A DNA stretch of 64,000 bases. It comes from Streptomyces sp. Ru71. GTDB taxonomy: Bacteria; Actinomycetota; Actinomycetes; Streptomycetales; Streptomycetaceae. The stretch spans positions 1 to 64,000 of the forward strand of contig NZ_PQSS01000035.1 of the NCBI RefSeq assembly GCF_002920535.1, in the 5' to 3' direction. The position numbers were made by a program, and so were the translations under genes. This document shows positions 32,384 to 40,832 of the stretch, one piece after another; position 1 is the stretch's first letter, and each line of letters starts with the position of its first letter. The notes under the pieces were generated by a model, which searched no databases, had not been told where the DNA came from, and was given only the letters and a program-made list of their open reading frames with translations.

Positions 32384-33769
32384 TCACCGGTGGGCGACCG
32401 CCTGCTTGATCAGCGTCTTGCCGAAGTCCCACATCAGCCCGCTGCCGCTGTGCGCGTCGTCCATCACGGCGGTGAAGGCGTCCACGAAGCGGTCCACGTC
32501 GGCCTCGTCGATGATCAGCGGCGGGATCAGCTTGATCACCTCCAGATGGTCGCCGGACACCTGGGTGAGGATGCGGTGCCGCTGGAGCAGCGGTACGACC
32601 ACCATCTGGGCGAACAGTCCCTTGCGGGCGGCCTGGAGCATGGCCCAGCGGCTGCGCAGCTTCAGCGACTGCGGCCGGCCGAACTCGATGCCGATCATCA
32701 GGCCCCGGCCGCGGACGTCGGCGAGCAGCTCGTACTTGTCGACGAGCGCGGTGAGCCGGGACTTCAGCAGCTCCCCGGTCCTGCGCACCCCGGCGACGAT
32801 CTGCTCCTGCTCCATGACCGACAGCACGGCGAGGCCGCACGCCATCGCCTGGGCGTTGGAGCCGAAGCTGGCCGAGTGGACCAGGACGCGGTCCATGGAC
32901 GAGTAGACCTTCTTGAAGATCCACTCCTTGCCGAGGGTGGCCCCGACCGGCACATAGCCGCCGGAGAGGGCCTTGGCCACGCAGACCAGGTCCGGTTCGA
33001 CGCCGTCCTCGTGCTGGTGGGCGTAGAAGTCGCCGGTGCGGCCGAGGCCGGTCTGCACCTCGTCGGCGATGAGCAGCGCCTTGTGCCGGTGCAGCAGCTC
33101 CTGCGCGGCGCGCAGATAGCCGGGCGGGGCCTCGTACACCCCCTTGCCCTGGATCGGCTCGACGATCAGGGCGGCCACGTCGCCCTTCTTCAGCTCCCGC
33201 TCCAGCGCGTCGAGATCGCCGAGCGGGATCGCCGTGTCGGGCAGCAGCGGGGCGAAGCCGTCGCGGAAGCCGGACTCGCCGTTGACCGACAGCGAGCCGG
33301 TGGTCAGGCCGTGGAAGGCGTGGTCGCAGTACAGCACGCGCCCTCTGCCGGTGGCGTACCGGGCGAACTTCAGGGCCGTCTCCACGGCCTCGGTGCCGCT
33401 GTTGCCGAAGAACACCCGGTCCAGGTGCGGACTGTGCGCGAGGAGCCGTTCGGCGAGCAGACCGGGCAGCGGCTGGCAGTCGAAGCGGGTGAGATCGGCG
33501 AGGCCGAGGTCGAGGACGTCGTGCAGCGCCTTGCGGACGACGGGGTGGTGGCGGCCGAGGCCCATCACCCCGAACCCGGCGAGCATGTCCAGGTAGTCGT
33601 TGCCGTCGGCGTCGTAGAAGTGGGCACCCTCGGCACGCTCGTAGACCTTGTCGAAGCCGATGGTGCGCAGCATGCGCGGGAGCTGGGCGTTCAGGTGCTT
33701 CGCGTGCAGCTCGTAGCGTTCGGCGCCGCGCTCGGCGAGCAGGGCGCCGAGGTCGAACTCGGTGGTCAT
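32384..33769 (-). CDS. class III aminotransferase of the hopanoid cluster (HpnO-like)
   Basis: A 461-aa PLP-dependent aminotransferase of the acetylornithine/4-aminobutyrate group. FFGNSGTEAVETALKFARY, LIADEVQTGLGRTG (cofactor Asp) and VAKALSGGYVPVGA (Schiff-base Lys) are clear. In hopanoid clusters this family installs the amino group of aminobacteriohopanetriol (HpnO). It starts with an ATGA overlap on dxs, so it is in the operon. It is longer than typical ArgD (~400 aa) by an N-terminal extension. Substrate assignment rests on context. Confidence 0.85.
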   Translation of the reverse strand: MTTEFDLGALLAERGAERYELHAKHLNAQLPRMLRTIGFDKVYERAEGAHFYDADGNDYLDMLAGFGVMGLGRHHPVVRKALHDVLDLGLADLTRFDCQPLPGLLAERLLAHSPHLDRVFFGNSGTEAVETALKFARYATGRGRVLYCDHAFHGLTTGSLSVNGESGFRDGFAPLLPDTAIPLGDLDALERELKKGDVAALIVEPIQGKGVYEAPPGYLRAAQELLHRHKALLIADEVQTGLGRTGDFYAHQHEDGVEPDLVCVAKALSGGYVPVGATLGKEWIFKKVYSSMDRVLVHSASFGSNAQAMACGLAVLSVMEQEQIVAGVRRTGELLKSRLTALVDKYELLADVRGRGLMIGIEFGRPQSLKLRSRWAMLQAARKGLFAQMVVVPLLQRHRILTQVSGDHLEVIKLIPPLIIDEADVDRFVDAFTAVMDDAHSGSGLMWDFGKTLIKQAVAHR

Positions 33770-35667
33770 TCACTCTCCTTGGCTGTGCCGTCCGCGTCCT
33801 TGACGGCCAGGCTCGCGCTGATCCGGCCGGCCACCTCGACGGGCGTGAGGCCGATGTCGGCCAGCAGCTCGCCGCGCTTGCCGTGGGCCAGGAACTGCTC
33901 CGGGATGCCGAAGCGCCGCAGGGGTACGTCGACGTCCGCGTCGCCGAGGGCGAGGGCCACGGCGCTGCCGACGCCCGCGGCGCGGCTGTTGTCCTCGACG
34001 ACGGCGACCAGCCGGTGCTCGGCGGCCAGGCCCGGCAGCGCGGGGTCGACGGGCTTGACCCAGCGCGGGTCGACGACCGTGCAGCCGATGCCGCGGGCCT
34101 CCAGCAGTTCCGCGGCCTGCAGGCACACCGGCGCCATCACGCCGACGGCGACCAGGAGGACCTCGGGAACGTCCGCCGAGCGGTGCAGCACGTCCAGGCC
34201 GCCCACCCGGTCGATCGCCGGAATCGACGGGCCGACCGACTCCTTCGGGAAGCGGACCAGGGTCGGCGCGTCGTCCACGGCGACGGCCTCGCGCAGCTGG
34301 GCGCGCAGCTGGTCGGCGTCGCGCGGGGCGGCGATCCGCAGACCCGGCACGACCTGGAGGACGGACATGTCCCACATGCCGTTGTGGGAGGGCCCGTCGG
34401 CACCTGTCACACCGGCGCGGTCGAGGACGAAGGTGACCCCGCAGCGGTGCAGGGCGACGTCCATCAGCAGCTGGTCGAAGGCGCGGTTGAGGAAGGTGGC
34501 GTAGACGGCGACGACCGGGTGCAGCCCGCCGGTGGCCAGGCCCGCCGCGGAGACGGCCGCGTGCTGCTCGGCGATGCCCACGTCCCACACCCGGTCCGGG
34601 AACCGCTCGGCGAAGGCGCCGAGGCCGACCGGGTGCAGCATGGCCGCGGTGATGGCGACGACGTCGTCCCGCTCCTCGCCGATCCTGACGATCTCGTCGC
34701 CGAACACCGACGTCCACGACGGCCCGTCGGCCGGGGTGAGCGGCGCGCAGGTGAGCGGGTCGATGACGCCGACGGTGTGGAAGTGGTCCGCCTCGTCGCG
34801 CAGGGCCGGCTCGTAGCCGCGCCCCTTGACCGTGAGGCAGTGCACCAGCACCGGGCCGTGGAACCGCTTGGCACGCCGCAGGGCCGACTCCACCGCACGG
34901 ATGTCGTGCCCGTCGATGGGGCCGACGTACTTCAGGCCGAGGTCCTCGAACATGCCCTGCGGCGCGAAGGCGTCCTTGAAGCCCTTCTTGGCGCCGTGCA
35001 GGGACTCGTAGATCGTGGTGCCCACCACGGGCGTGCGCAGCAGGACGTCCTTGCCCCAGGCGAGGACCTTCTCGTAGGAGTCGGTGGTACGCAGGGTGGC
35101 CAGGTGGTTGGCGAGGCCGCCGATGGTGGGGGCGTAGGAGCGCTCGTTGTCGTTGACGACGATGATCAGCGGCCGGTCCTTGGCCGCCGCGATGTTGTTC
35201 AGCGCCTCCCAGGCCATGCCCCCGGTCAGCGCGCCGTCGCCGATCACCGCGACGACGTGCCCCTTCTCACGCTGCACCTGGCGGGCCTTGGCGAGTCCGT
35301 CGGCCCAGCCGAGCGCGGTGGAGGCGTGGCTGTTCTCGATGACGTCGTGCTCGGACTCCTCGCGTGAGGGGTACCCGGACAGGCCGCCCTTGCCGCGCAG
35401 CTTGGAGAAGTCCTGACGGCCGGTCAGCAGCTTGTGGACATAGGACTGGTGGCCGGTGTCCCACAGGATGCGGTCGCCCGGCGACTCGAACACCCGGTGC
35501 AGGGCGATGGTGAGTTCCACCACCCCCAGGTTGGGCCCGAGGTGCCCGCCGGTCCTGGTGACCGCCTGCACCAGGAACTCGCGTATCTCTTGGGACAGTT
35601 CACCCAGTTCCGCCTCGGACAGCGCCTTCAGGTCGCGTGGTCCACGGATGGTCTCCAGAATGGTCAC
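33766..35667 (-). CDS. dxs: 1-deoxy-D-xylulose-5-phosphate synthase
   Basis: A 633-aa thiamine-diphosphate enzyme catalysing the first step of the MEP pathway: pyruvate plus glyceraldehyde 3-phosphate to DXP. The N-terminal TPP motif starts GDGALTGGMAWEALNN and ends at NDN, the DRAG motif is FVLDRAGVTGADGPSHNG, and the transketolase C-terminal domain follows. Length matches the family. Its place in the hopanoid operon, next to ispG, suggests a dedicated copy boosting isoprenoid supply; a second housekeeping dxs elsewhere is expected. Confidence 0.97.
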   Translation of the reverse strand: MTILETIRGPRDLKALSEAELGELSQEIREFLVQAVTRTGGHLGPNLGVVELTIALHRVFESPGDRILWDTGHQSYVHKLLTGRQDFSKLRGKGGLSGYPSREESEHDVIENSHASTALGWADGLAKARQVQREKGHVVAVIGDGALTGGMAWEALNNIAAAKDRPLIIVVNDNERSYAPTIGGLANHLATLRTTDSYEKVLAWGKDVLLRTPVVGTTIYESLHGAKKGFKDAFAPQGMFEDLGLKYVGPIDGHDIRAVESALRRAKRFHGPVLVHCLTVKGRGYEPALRDEADHFHTVGVIDPLTCAPLTPADGPSWTSVFGDEIVRIGEERDDVVAITAAMLHPVGLGAFAERFPDRVWDVGIAEQHAAVSAAGLATGGLHPVVAVYATFLNRAFDQLLMDVALHRCGVTFVLDRAGVTGADGPSHNGMWDMSVLQVVPGLRIAAPRDADQLRAQLREAVAVDDAPTLVRFPKESVGPSIPAIDRVGGLDVLHRSADVPEVLLVAVGVMAPVCLQAAELLEARGIGCTVVDPRWVKPVDPALPGLAAEHRLVAVVEDNSRAAGVGSAVALALGDADVDVPLRRFGIPEQFLAHGKRGELLADIGLTPVEVAGRISASLAVKDADGTAKESE

Positions 35668-35698
35668 GCTCGGGCCCCCTCTCGGTCCGTGCCGTACG

Positions 35699-36862
35699 TC
35701 AACTCACCGTCACTGCCGGTTTCCCGGCGGTGGAGCCGGAGCCCTCCCGCTCCATCCGGTCGGCGATCTTCATCGCCTCCTCGATCAGCGTCTCGACGAT
35801 CCTCGACTCGGGTACGGTCGCGATGACCTCGCCCTTGACGAAGATCTGTCCTTTGCCATTGCCGGACGCGACCCCCAGGTCGGCCTCGCGGGCCTCGCCG
35901 GGGCCGTTGACGACGCAGCCCATCACGGCCACCCGCAGCGGCACCTCCATGCCCTCCAGGCCGGCCGTGACCTCCTCGGCCAGCTTGTAGACGTCGACCT
36001 GGGCGCGGCCGCAGGACGGGCAGGAGACGATCTCCAGCCGGCGCTCGCGCAGGCCCAGCGACTGCAGGATCTGGATGCCGACCTTGACCTCCTCGGCGGG
36101 CGGCGCGGACAGCGACACCCGGATGGTGTCGCCGATGCCCTGCGAGAGCAGCGCGCCGAAGGCGACGGCGGACTTGATGGTGCCCTGGAAGGCGGGGCCG
36201 GCCTCCGTCACGCCCAGGTGCAGCGGGTAGTCGCACTGCTCGGCGAGCTGGCGGTAGGCCTCGATCATCACGACCGGGTCGTTGTGCTTGACCGAGATCT
36301 TGATGTCGCGGAAGCCGTGCTCCTCGAAGAGGGACGCCTCCCACAGCGCGGACTCGACCAGGGCCTCCGGGGTCGCCTTGCCGTACTTCTGCAGCAGCCG
36401 CCGGTCCAGCGAACCGGCGTTCACCCCGATGCGGATCGGCGTGCCGTGGTCCTTGGCGGCGCGCGCGATCTCCTTGACCTGGTCGTCGAACTTCTTGATG
36501 TTGCCGGGGTTGACGCGGACGGCGGCGCAGCCGGCCTCGATCGCGGCGAAGACGTACTTCGGCTGGAAGTGGATGTCCGCGATCACCGGGATCTGGGACT
36601 TACGGGCGATGGTGGCGAGCGCGTCGGCGTCGTCCTGGGTGGGGCAGGCGACGCGGACGATCTGGCAGCCGGACGCGGTCAGCTCGGCGATCTGCTGGAG
36701 GGTGGCGCCGATGTCGGACGTACGGGTCGTCGTCATCGACTGCACCGACACCGGGGTCCCGCCCCCGACCGGCACCGGCCCGACCTGGATCCGCCGCGAG
36801 ACGCGCCGCGCGGCGAGGGGCCGGGCCGGCACCTCGGGGACCCCCAGGGAGACGGCGGTCAT
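35699..36862 (-). CDS. ispG: 4-hydroxy-3-methylbut-2-enyl diphosphate synthase
   Basis: A 387-aa [4Fe-4S] enzyme (GcpE) reducing methylerythritol cyclodiphosphate to HMBPP, the penultimate MEP step. The TIM-barrel half contains VSVQSMTTTRTSD and VRVNPGN. The C-terminal half contains the cluster cysteines in SCPSCGR and GCVVNGPGEA. It lies 31 bp before dxs and immediately after hpnH on the same transcript. Together with dxs, it is probably a hopanoid-dedicated duplicate of a housekeeping gene. Confidence 0.97.
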   Translation of the reverse strand: MTAVSLGVPEVPARPLAARRVSRRIQVGPVPVGGGTPVSVQSMTTTRTSDIGATLQQIAELTASGCQIVRVACPTQDDADALATIARKSQIPVIADIHFQPKYVFAAIEAGCAAVRVNPGNIKKFDDQVKEIARAAKDHGTPIRIGVNAGSLDRRLLQKYGKATPEALVESALWEASLFEEHGFRDIKISVKHNDPVVMIEAYRQLAEQCDYPLHLGVTEAGPAFQGTIKSAVAFGALLSQGIGDTIRVSLSAPPAEEVKVGIQILQSLGLRERRLEIVSCPSCGRAQVDVYKLAEEVTAGLEGMEVPLRVAVMGCVVNGPGEAREADLGVASGNGKGQIFVKGEVIATVPESRIVETLIEEAMKIADRMEREGSGSTAGKPAVTVS

Positions 36863-36866
36863 CGCC

Positions 36867-37889
36867 TCAGTCCCGGTTTCCGGAGACCGTCTCGCGCATG
36901 GCGCGCAGGGACTCCTTGAGCGAGCCCATGGTGGCGAGCACGGCGGTGGGCTCGTAGCCGCAGTGGGCCATGCAGTTCGCGCAGCGCGGGTCCTTGCCGC
37001 GGCCGTACTTGTCCCAGTCGGTGTCCTCGATCAGCTCGCGGTACGTCGGCACGTACCCGTCGCTCATCAGGTAGCAGGGGCGCTGCCAGCCGAACAGCGA
37101 GTAGTTGGGGATCGCCCACGCGGTGCACGGGAAGTCGACCTTGCCCTCCAGGAAGTCCAGGAAGAGCGGCGAGTGGTTGAGCCGCCAGCGGCGCCGGTTG
37201 CCCCCCGCGAAGGCCTTCCTGAACAGCTCGCGGGTCTGCTCGACGCCGAGGAAGTGCTCCTGGTCGGGGGCCTTCTCGTAGGCGTAGGCGGGCGAGATCA
37301 TCATCTCGTCGACCTTGAGGTCGTCGTTGAGGTAGTTGAGCACCTCGATGACGGTCTGCGGGGTGTCGGTGTTGAAGAAGGTGGAGTTGGTGGTCACCCG
37401 GAAGCCGCGCTTCTTGGCCTCCTTGATGGCCTCCACGGCCTCGTCGAACACGCCCTCCTTCGCCACGGACTCGTCGTGCCGCTCGCGCAGCCCGTCGATG
37501 TGCACGGCGAAGGCGAAGTAGGGGGAGGGCGTGAACTTGTCCATCTTCTTGCGCAGCAGCATGGCGTTGGTGCACAGGAAGACGTACTTCCGCTTGGCCA
37601 CCAACTGGCGCACGATCTCGTCGATCTGAGGGTGCATCAGGGGCTCGCCGCCCGCGATGGACACCATCGGCGCACCGGACTCCAGCACGGCGCCCACGGC
37701 CTGGGCGACCGGCATGCGCTGCTTGAGCACACCCGCCGGGTGCTGGATCTTGCCGCAGCCCTCGCACTTGAGGTTGCAGGCGAACAGCGGCTCAAGCTCC
37801 ACGATCAGCGGGAACTTGTCCCGCTTGCGCAGCTTCTGTTCGGCCAGGTATGTAGCGACCTTGATGGACTGGCGCAGCGGCATGGCCAT
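36867..37889 (-). CDS. hpnH: adenosyl-hopene transferase, radical SAM
   Basis: A 340-aa radical-SAM protein that joins adenosine to diploptene, the first side-chain step of bacteriohopanepolyols. The cluster cysteines are Cys 38, 42 and 45 in CNLKCEGCGK. VSIAGGEPLMHPQ is the SAM-binding GGE motif, and a C-terminal CANCMAHCGYEP adds further cysteines. Length fits HpnH. The ATG at 37889 has GGAGGTGA 5 bp upstream, better than an upstream start at 37928. It follows hpnG closely and precedes ispG. Confidence 0.95.
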   Translation of the reverse strand: MAMPLRQSIKVATYLAEQKLRKRDKFPLIVELEPLFACNLKCEGCGKIQHPAGVLKQRMPVAQAVGAVLESGAPMVSIAGGEPLMHPQIDEIVRQLVAKRKYVFLCTNAMLLRKKMDKFTPSPYFAFAVHIDGLRERHDESVAKEGVFDEAVEAIKEAKKRGFRVTTNSTFFNTDTPQTVIEVLNYLNDDLKVDEMMISPAYAYEKAPDQEHFLGVEQTRELFRKAFAGGNRRRWRLNHSPLFLDFLEGKVDFPCTAWAIPNYSLFGWQRPCYLMSDGYVPTYRELIEDTDWDKYGRGKDPRCANCMAHCGYEPTAVLATMGSLKESLRAMRETVSGNRD

Positions 37890-37894
37890 AGGGC

Positions 37895-38692
37895 TCACCT
37901 CCGGGGGAGCAGCACATTGCGGTGCCATTCGAAGAAAGTAGGCAATACGGATCGAAGAACGCGGAAAGCAGATATTCCACCGCGCACCGTGCCGATCCGG
38001 ACGAGTTCATGTTCTGGAGCGTCCACGACCACCCGGACGGCCGCAACCGGGCGCTCGCCCGCCCGTACGGCGCTCAGCAGCGTGGCGGCCGACTCCATGT
38101 CCACGGCGATCGCGCCGCCGGCGGCGAGCGCGGACCGTTCGGCGCCGCGTACGACGTGGTCGGAGCCGGTGAGGGGGCCGGTGTGGACGGTGCGTCCGGG
38201 CAGGGTGCGGGTCAGTTCCTTGACGAGCAGTTCGGTGCCGAGGCAGGGCACGGTGCCCCGCGCGTCCCGGGTCTCCTCGGCCACGACCAGGTCGCCGGGG
38301 TGCATGCCCGGGGCGAGCCCCGCGCAGAAGCCGGTGGCCAGCACGGCGGCTTCGGCCAGCGCCGGGTCGGTCAGAGCCCGTCCGACGGCACGCTCGGCCG
38401 CCTTGGGCCCCATCCCGGTGCGCAACACGGTGACCGGCCCACCCGCCGCGTATCGGTCTGGCTGCGCGCCGGGGCGCTGAAAGCCTGTGCCGAGAGGCCG
38501 ACCGTGCTCAGCCCCTCCTTCGTCGGGGCCTTTGCGCTCCCCCAAGCTCTTCGAGCAGGGGGTGCCCCCACGTCCTCTCGGCACAGGCGCACCCCAGCGC
38601 TTCGCGCGCCTGTCCCCGGCGCGCAGGGCGAGGTGCTCGATGCCGAGCGCGCAGGCGATCAGCAGCGGGGCCGGGGCGGGCTGGGTGCTCAT
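37895..38692 (-). CDS. hpnG: hopanoid nucleoside phosphorylase with in-frame insert
   Basis: A 265-aa phosphorylase-superfamily protein that removes adenine from adenosylhopane. ALGIEHLALR at the start, VTVLRTGMGPKAAERAV, GFCAGLAPGMHPGDLVVAEE and AVDMESAATLLSA match HpnG. Between residues ~25 and ~75 there is a Gly/Pro/Arg-rich stretch (GGTPCSKSLGERKGPDEGG) absent from normal HpnG, encoded by a 106-bp element with 15-bp terminal inverted repeats. The frame stays open, so the product may still fold. The ATG overlaps the shc stop (TGATG). Confidence 0.88.
   Translation of the reverse strand: MSTQPAPAPLLIACALGIEHLALRAGDRRAKRWGAPVPRGRGGTPCSKSLGERKGPDEGGAEHGRPLGTGFQRPGAQPDRYAAGGPVTVLRTGMGPKAAERAVGRALTDPALAEAAVLATGFCAGLAPGMHPGDLVVAEETRDARGTVPCLGTELLVKELTRTLPGRTVHTGPLTGSDHVVRGAERSALAAGGAIAVDMESAATLLSAVRAGERPVAAVRVVVDAPEHELVRIGTVRGGISAFRVLRSVLPTFFEWHRNVLLPRR
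38483..38588. repeat. MITE-like palindromic element inside hpnG
   Basis: A 106-bp segment is bounded by perfect 15-bp inverted repeats, GCCTGTGCCGAGAGG (38483-38497) and its complement (38574-38588). Inside is a second imperfect palindrome around GCTCCCCCAAGCTCTTCGAG. From memory, this GCTCCCCCAAGCTC...GAGCAGGGGG pattern is a dispersed repeat in Streptomyces, usually intergenic. It interrupts the hpnG coding region but keeps the frame open. Confidence 0.8.
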
Positions 38693-40716
38693 CAGGTCCC
38701 CTTGGCCTCGGCGCGGGCCCGGTGTGCGGGAAGCCGGTCGGCGAAGGGCTCGCCGTGGACGTACCGGCCGAGCGCGGTGAGCGGGAACACCTGCCGGTAC
38801 AGGTGGTAGTTGATGGAGAAGTCCCACGGGAAGCCGGTGCCGGTGAAGTAGGGCTCGGCCCAGGAGCCGTCCTCGCGCTGGGTGGCGGCCAGCCACTCCA
38901 CGCCGCGTTCGACGGCCTTGGAGTCCCGATCCCCGGCCGCGAGCAGTGCCATCAGCGCCCACGCCGTCTGGGAGGCGGTGGAGGCGCCCCTGCCGCTCCA
39001 CTCCTTGGAGTACTTGTAGGAGCGCAGGTCCTCGCCCCAGCCGCCGTCGTCGTTCTGCACGGACTCCAGCCAGGCCACGGCCCGCCGGATCGCGGGGTGC
39101 GAGCAGGGGATGCCGGCGGCCACCAGGGCCGGCACGACGGAGCCGGTGCCGTAGACGTAGTTGACGCCCCAGCGGCCGAACCACGAGCCGTCCGGCTCCT
39201 GTTCGGCCAGCAGCCACTCGATGCCGCGCCGGGTGCGCGGGTCGTGGGCGAGTCCCTCGACGGCGAGCATCTCCACGACGTGCGCGGTGACGTCCGCCGA
39301 GGGCGGGTCGATGACCTCGCCGAAGTCGCAGAACGGCAGCCGGTTGGGGAAGGGGCTGGTGTTGTCGACGTCGAACGCGCCCCAGGCTCCGTTCTTCGAC
39401 TGCATGCCGAGGTTCCAGCGCACCCCGCGGGAGATGGCCTTCTCGACGCGCTCGGGGTCGTGGTGCGCGACCCGGCGCAGGGCGAGGACCACCTCGGCGG
39501 TGTCGTCGATGTCGGGGTAGTTGTCGTTGTGGAACTCGAACGCCCAGCCGCCCGGCGGGAGTCCGGGCCGCTTCACCGACCAGTCCCCGGGGCGCACGAT
39601 CTGCTCGCCGAGCATCCAGTCGGCGGCCTTGACCAGCTGCGGGTGGTCGGCGGGTACCCCGGCGTCGGCGAGCGCGATGGTCGCAAGGCACGTGTCCCAC
39701 ACCGGGGACTGGCAGGCCTCGATCATCCGCGCACCGTCCTCGCGCCACACGGCGAAACGGTCCAGCGACTCAAGGCCCGCGCGCATCACGGGGTGCTGCA
39801 GGTCGTAGCCGAGCAGGTGCAGCGCGATGACCGAGTAGACGGCCGGGGGCTGGATGCCGCCCCAGCAGCCGTCGTTCTCCTGGCGCTCGATGATCCAGCG
39901 GGCCGCGGTGTCCATGGCGGCCTTGCGCAGCCGCTTCGGGACGACCTTGCGCAGGGCGTGCAGCCCCTTGTCCAGCCGCTGGAAGGCGCCGTCCCAACTG
40001 GCCACGGGCGCGAGCGGCCGGGCCGGATTCGGGTTCGCCGGGTCGGTGTGCAGCTCGTCCAGCGGGAAGGGCGCGGGGCGCACCGGGCGCTTGGCGGAGA
40101 CGATGGTGAGCGGCACGATCGTCTGCCGGGCCCAGCAGCCGAAGTCGTAGATGTTGAGCGGCACCCAGTGCGGGAACCAGATCAGCTCGGGCGGGAGTTC
40201 GGGCAGGTCCTCCCACTTCCACCAGCCGAACAGGGCCAGCCAGATGCGGGTGAACACGCGGGCGGAGGCGATGCCGCCCTGCTCCCGGATCCAGGCGGAG
40301 GCTTTCGCCATGTGCGGGGCGTCGGGCGCGTCGCCGGCCAGCCGCAGGGCGACGTACGCCTCGACGGTGGTGGACAGCTCGCCGGGGCCCCCGTAGAAGG
40401 TGGCCCAGGTGCCATCCTCGCGCTGCTCGCCGCGGATGAACAGTGCGGCGGCGCGGGTGGTGTCCTCATCGCGGATGCCCAGGAACTGGCGCAGCAGCAG
40501 GTCCTCGGCGTCCATGGTGACGTTCGTCTCCAGGTCGCCCTTCCACCAGCCCTGGGCGTCCTGCTTCGAGAGCAGGTAGTCGGTGGCGCGCTGGACGGCG
40601 CGGGTGGCGGCCTCGTGCACCCCGGCCGCCGCGGGGGTCTCGGTGTCGGTTTCGCTGGCCGCGGCAGCCCGGGACGGCAAGGTCGCCCCGGTGCTTCCGT
40701 CGGTCGTCGCTGTCAT
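38692..40716 (-). CDS. shc: squalene-hopene cyclase
   Basis: A 674-aa monotopic membrane cyclase turning squalene into hopene/diplopterol. The catalytic DxDD motif is DIDD at residues 402-405. Several QW repeats are visible (for example EDGTWATFYGGP, NDGCWGGIQPP, EPDGSWFGRWG, EDGSWAEPYFTG) with the terminal GFPWDFSINYHLYRQVFPL segment (first part). An Ala/Thr-rich N-terminal extension of ~35 residues precedes the fold. It lies mid-operon, with a 116-bp gap after the polyprenyl synthase and TGATG coupling to hpnG. Confidence 0.97.
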   Translation of the reverse strand: MTATTDGSTGATLPSRAAAASETDTETPAAAGVHEAATRAVQRATDYLLSKQDAQGWWKGDLETNVTMDAEDLLLRQFLGIRDEDTTRAAALFIRGEQREDGTWATFYGGPGELSTTVEAYVALRLAGDAPDAPHMAKASAWIREQGGIASARVFTRIWLALFGWWKWEDLPELPPELIWFPHWVPLNIYDFGCWARQTIVPLTIVSAKRPVRPAPFPLDELHTDPANPNPARPLAPVASWDGAFQRLDKGLHALRKVVPKRLRKAAMDTAARWIIERQENDGCWGGIQPPAVYSVIALHLLGYDLQHPVMRAGLESLDRFAVWREDGARMIEACQSPVWDTCLATIALADAGVPADHPQLVKAADWMLGEQIVRPGDWSVKRPGLPPGGWAFEFHNDNYPDIDDTAEVVLALRRVAHHDPERVEKAISRGVRWNLGMQSKNGAWGAFDVDNTSPFPNRLPFCDFGEVIDPPSADVTAHVVEMLAVEGLAHDPRTRRGIEWLLAEQEPDGSWFGRWGVNYVYGTGSVVPALVAAGIPCSHPAIRRAVAWLESVQNDDGGWGEDLRSYKYSKEWSGRGASTASQTAWALMALLAAGDRDSKAVERGVEWLAATQREDGSWAEPYFTGTGFPWDFSINYHLYRQVFPLTALGRYVHGEPFADRLPAHRARAEAKGT

Positions 40717-40832
40717 GGCTTCCCCTTCGTGCAGTCGTGCGAGTCGTGCTGCTGTGGGTCCGCCGTCGGCCGGTGCTCGTTGCCCGAAGCGCCCGGCCGG
40801 CGACTAAGCGAGGGTCATTCGGCCGATGGCGA

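Noticed and set aside
38454..38620. The insert in hpnG as a sequencing or assembly error
   Set aside because: Perfect 15-bp terminal inverted repeats and an internal palindrome typical of a Streptomyces dispersed repeat make a genuine insertion more likely; the frame stays open throughout.
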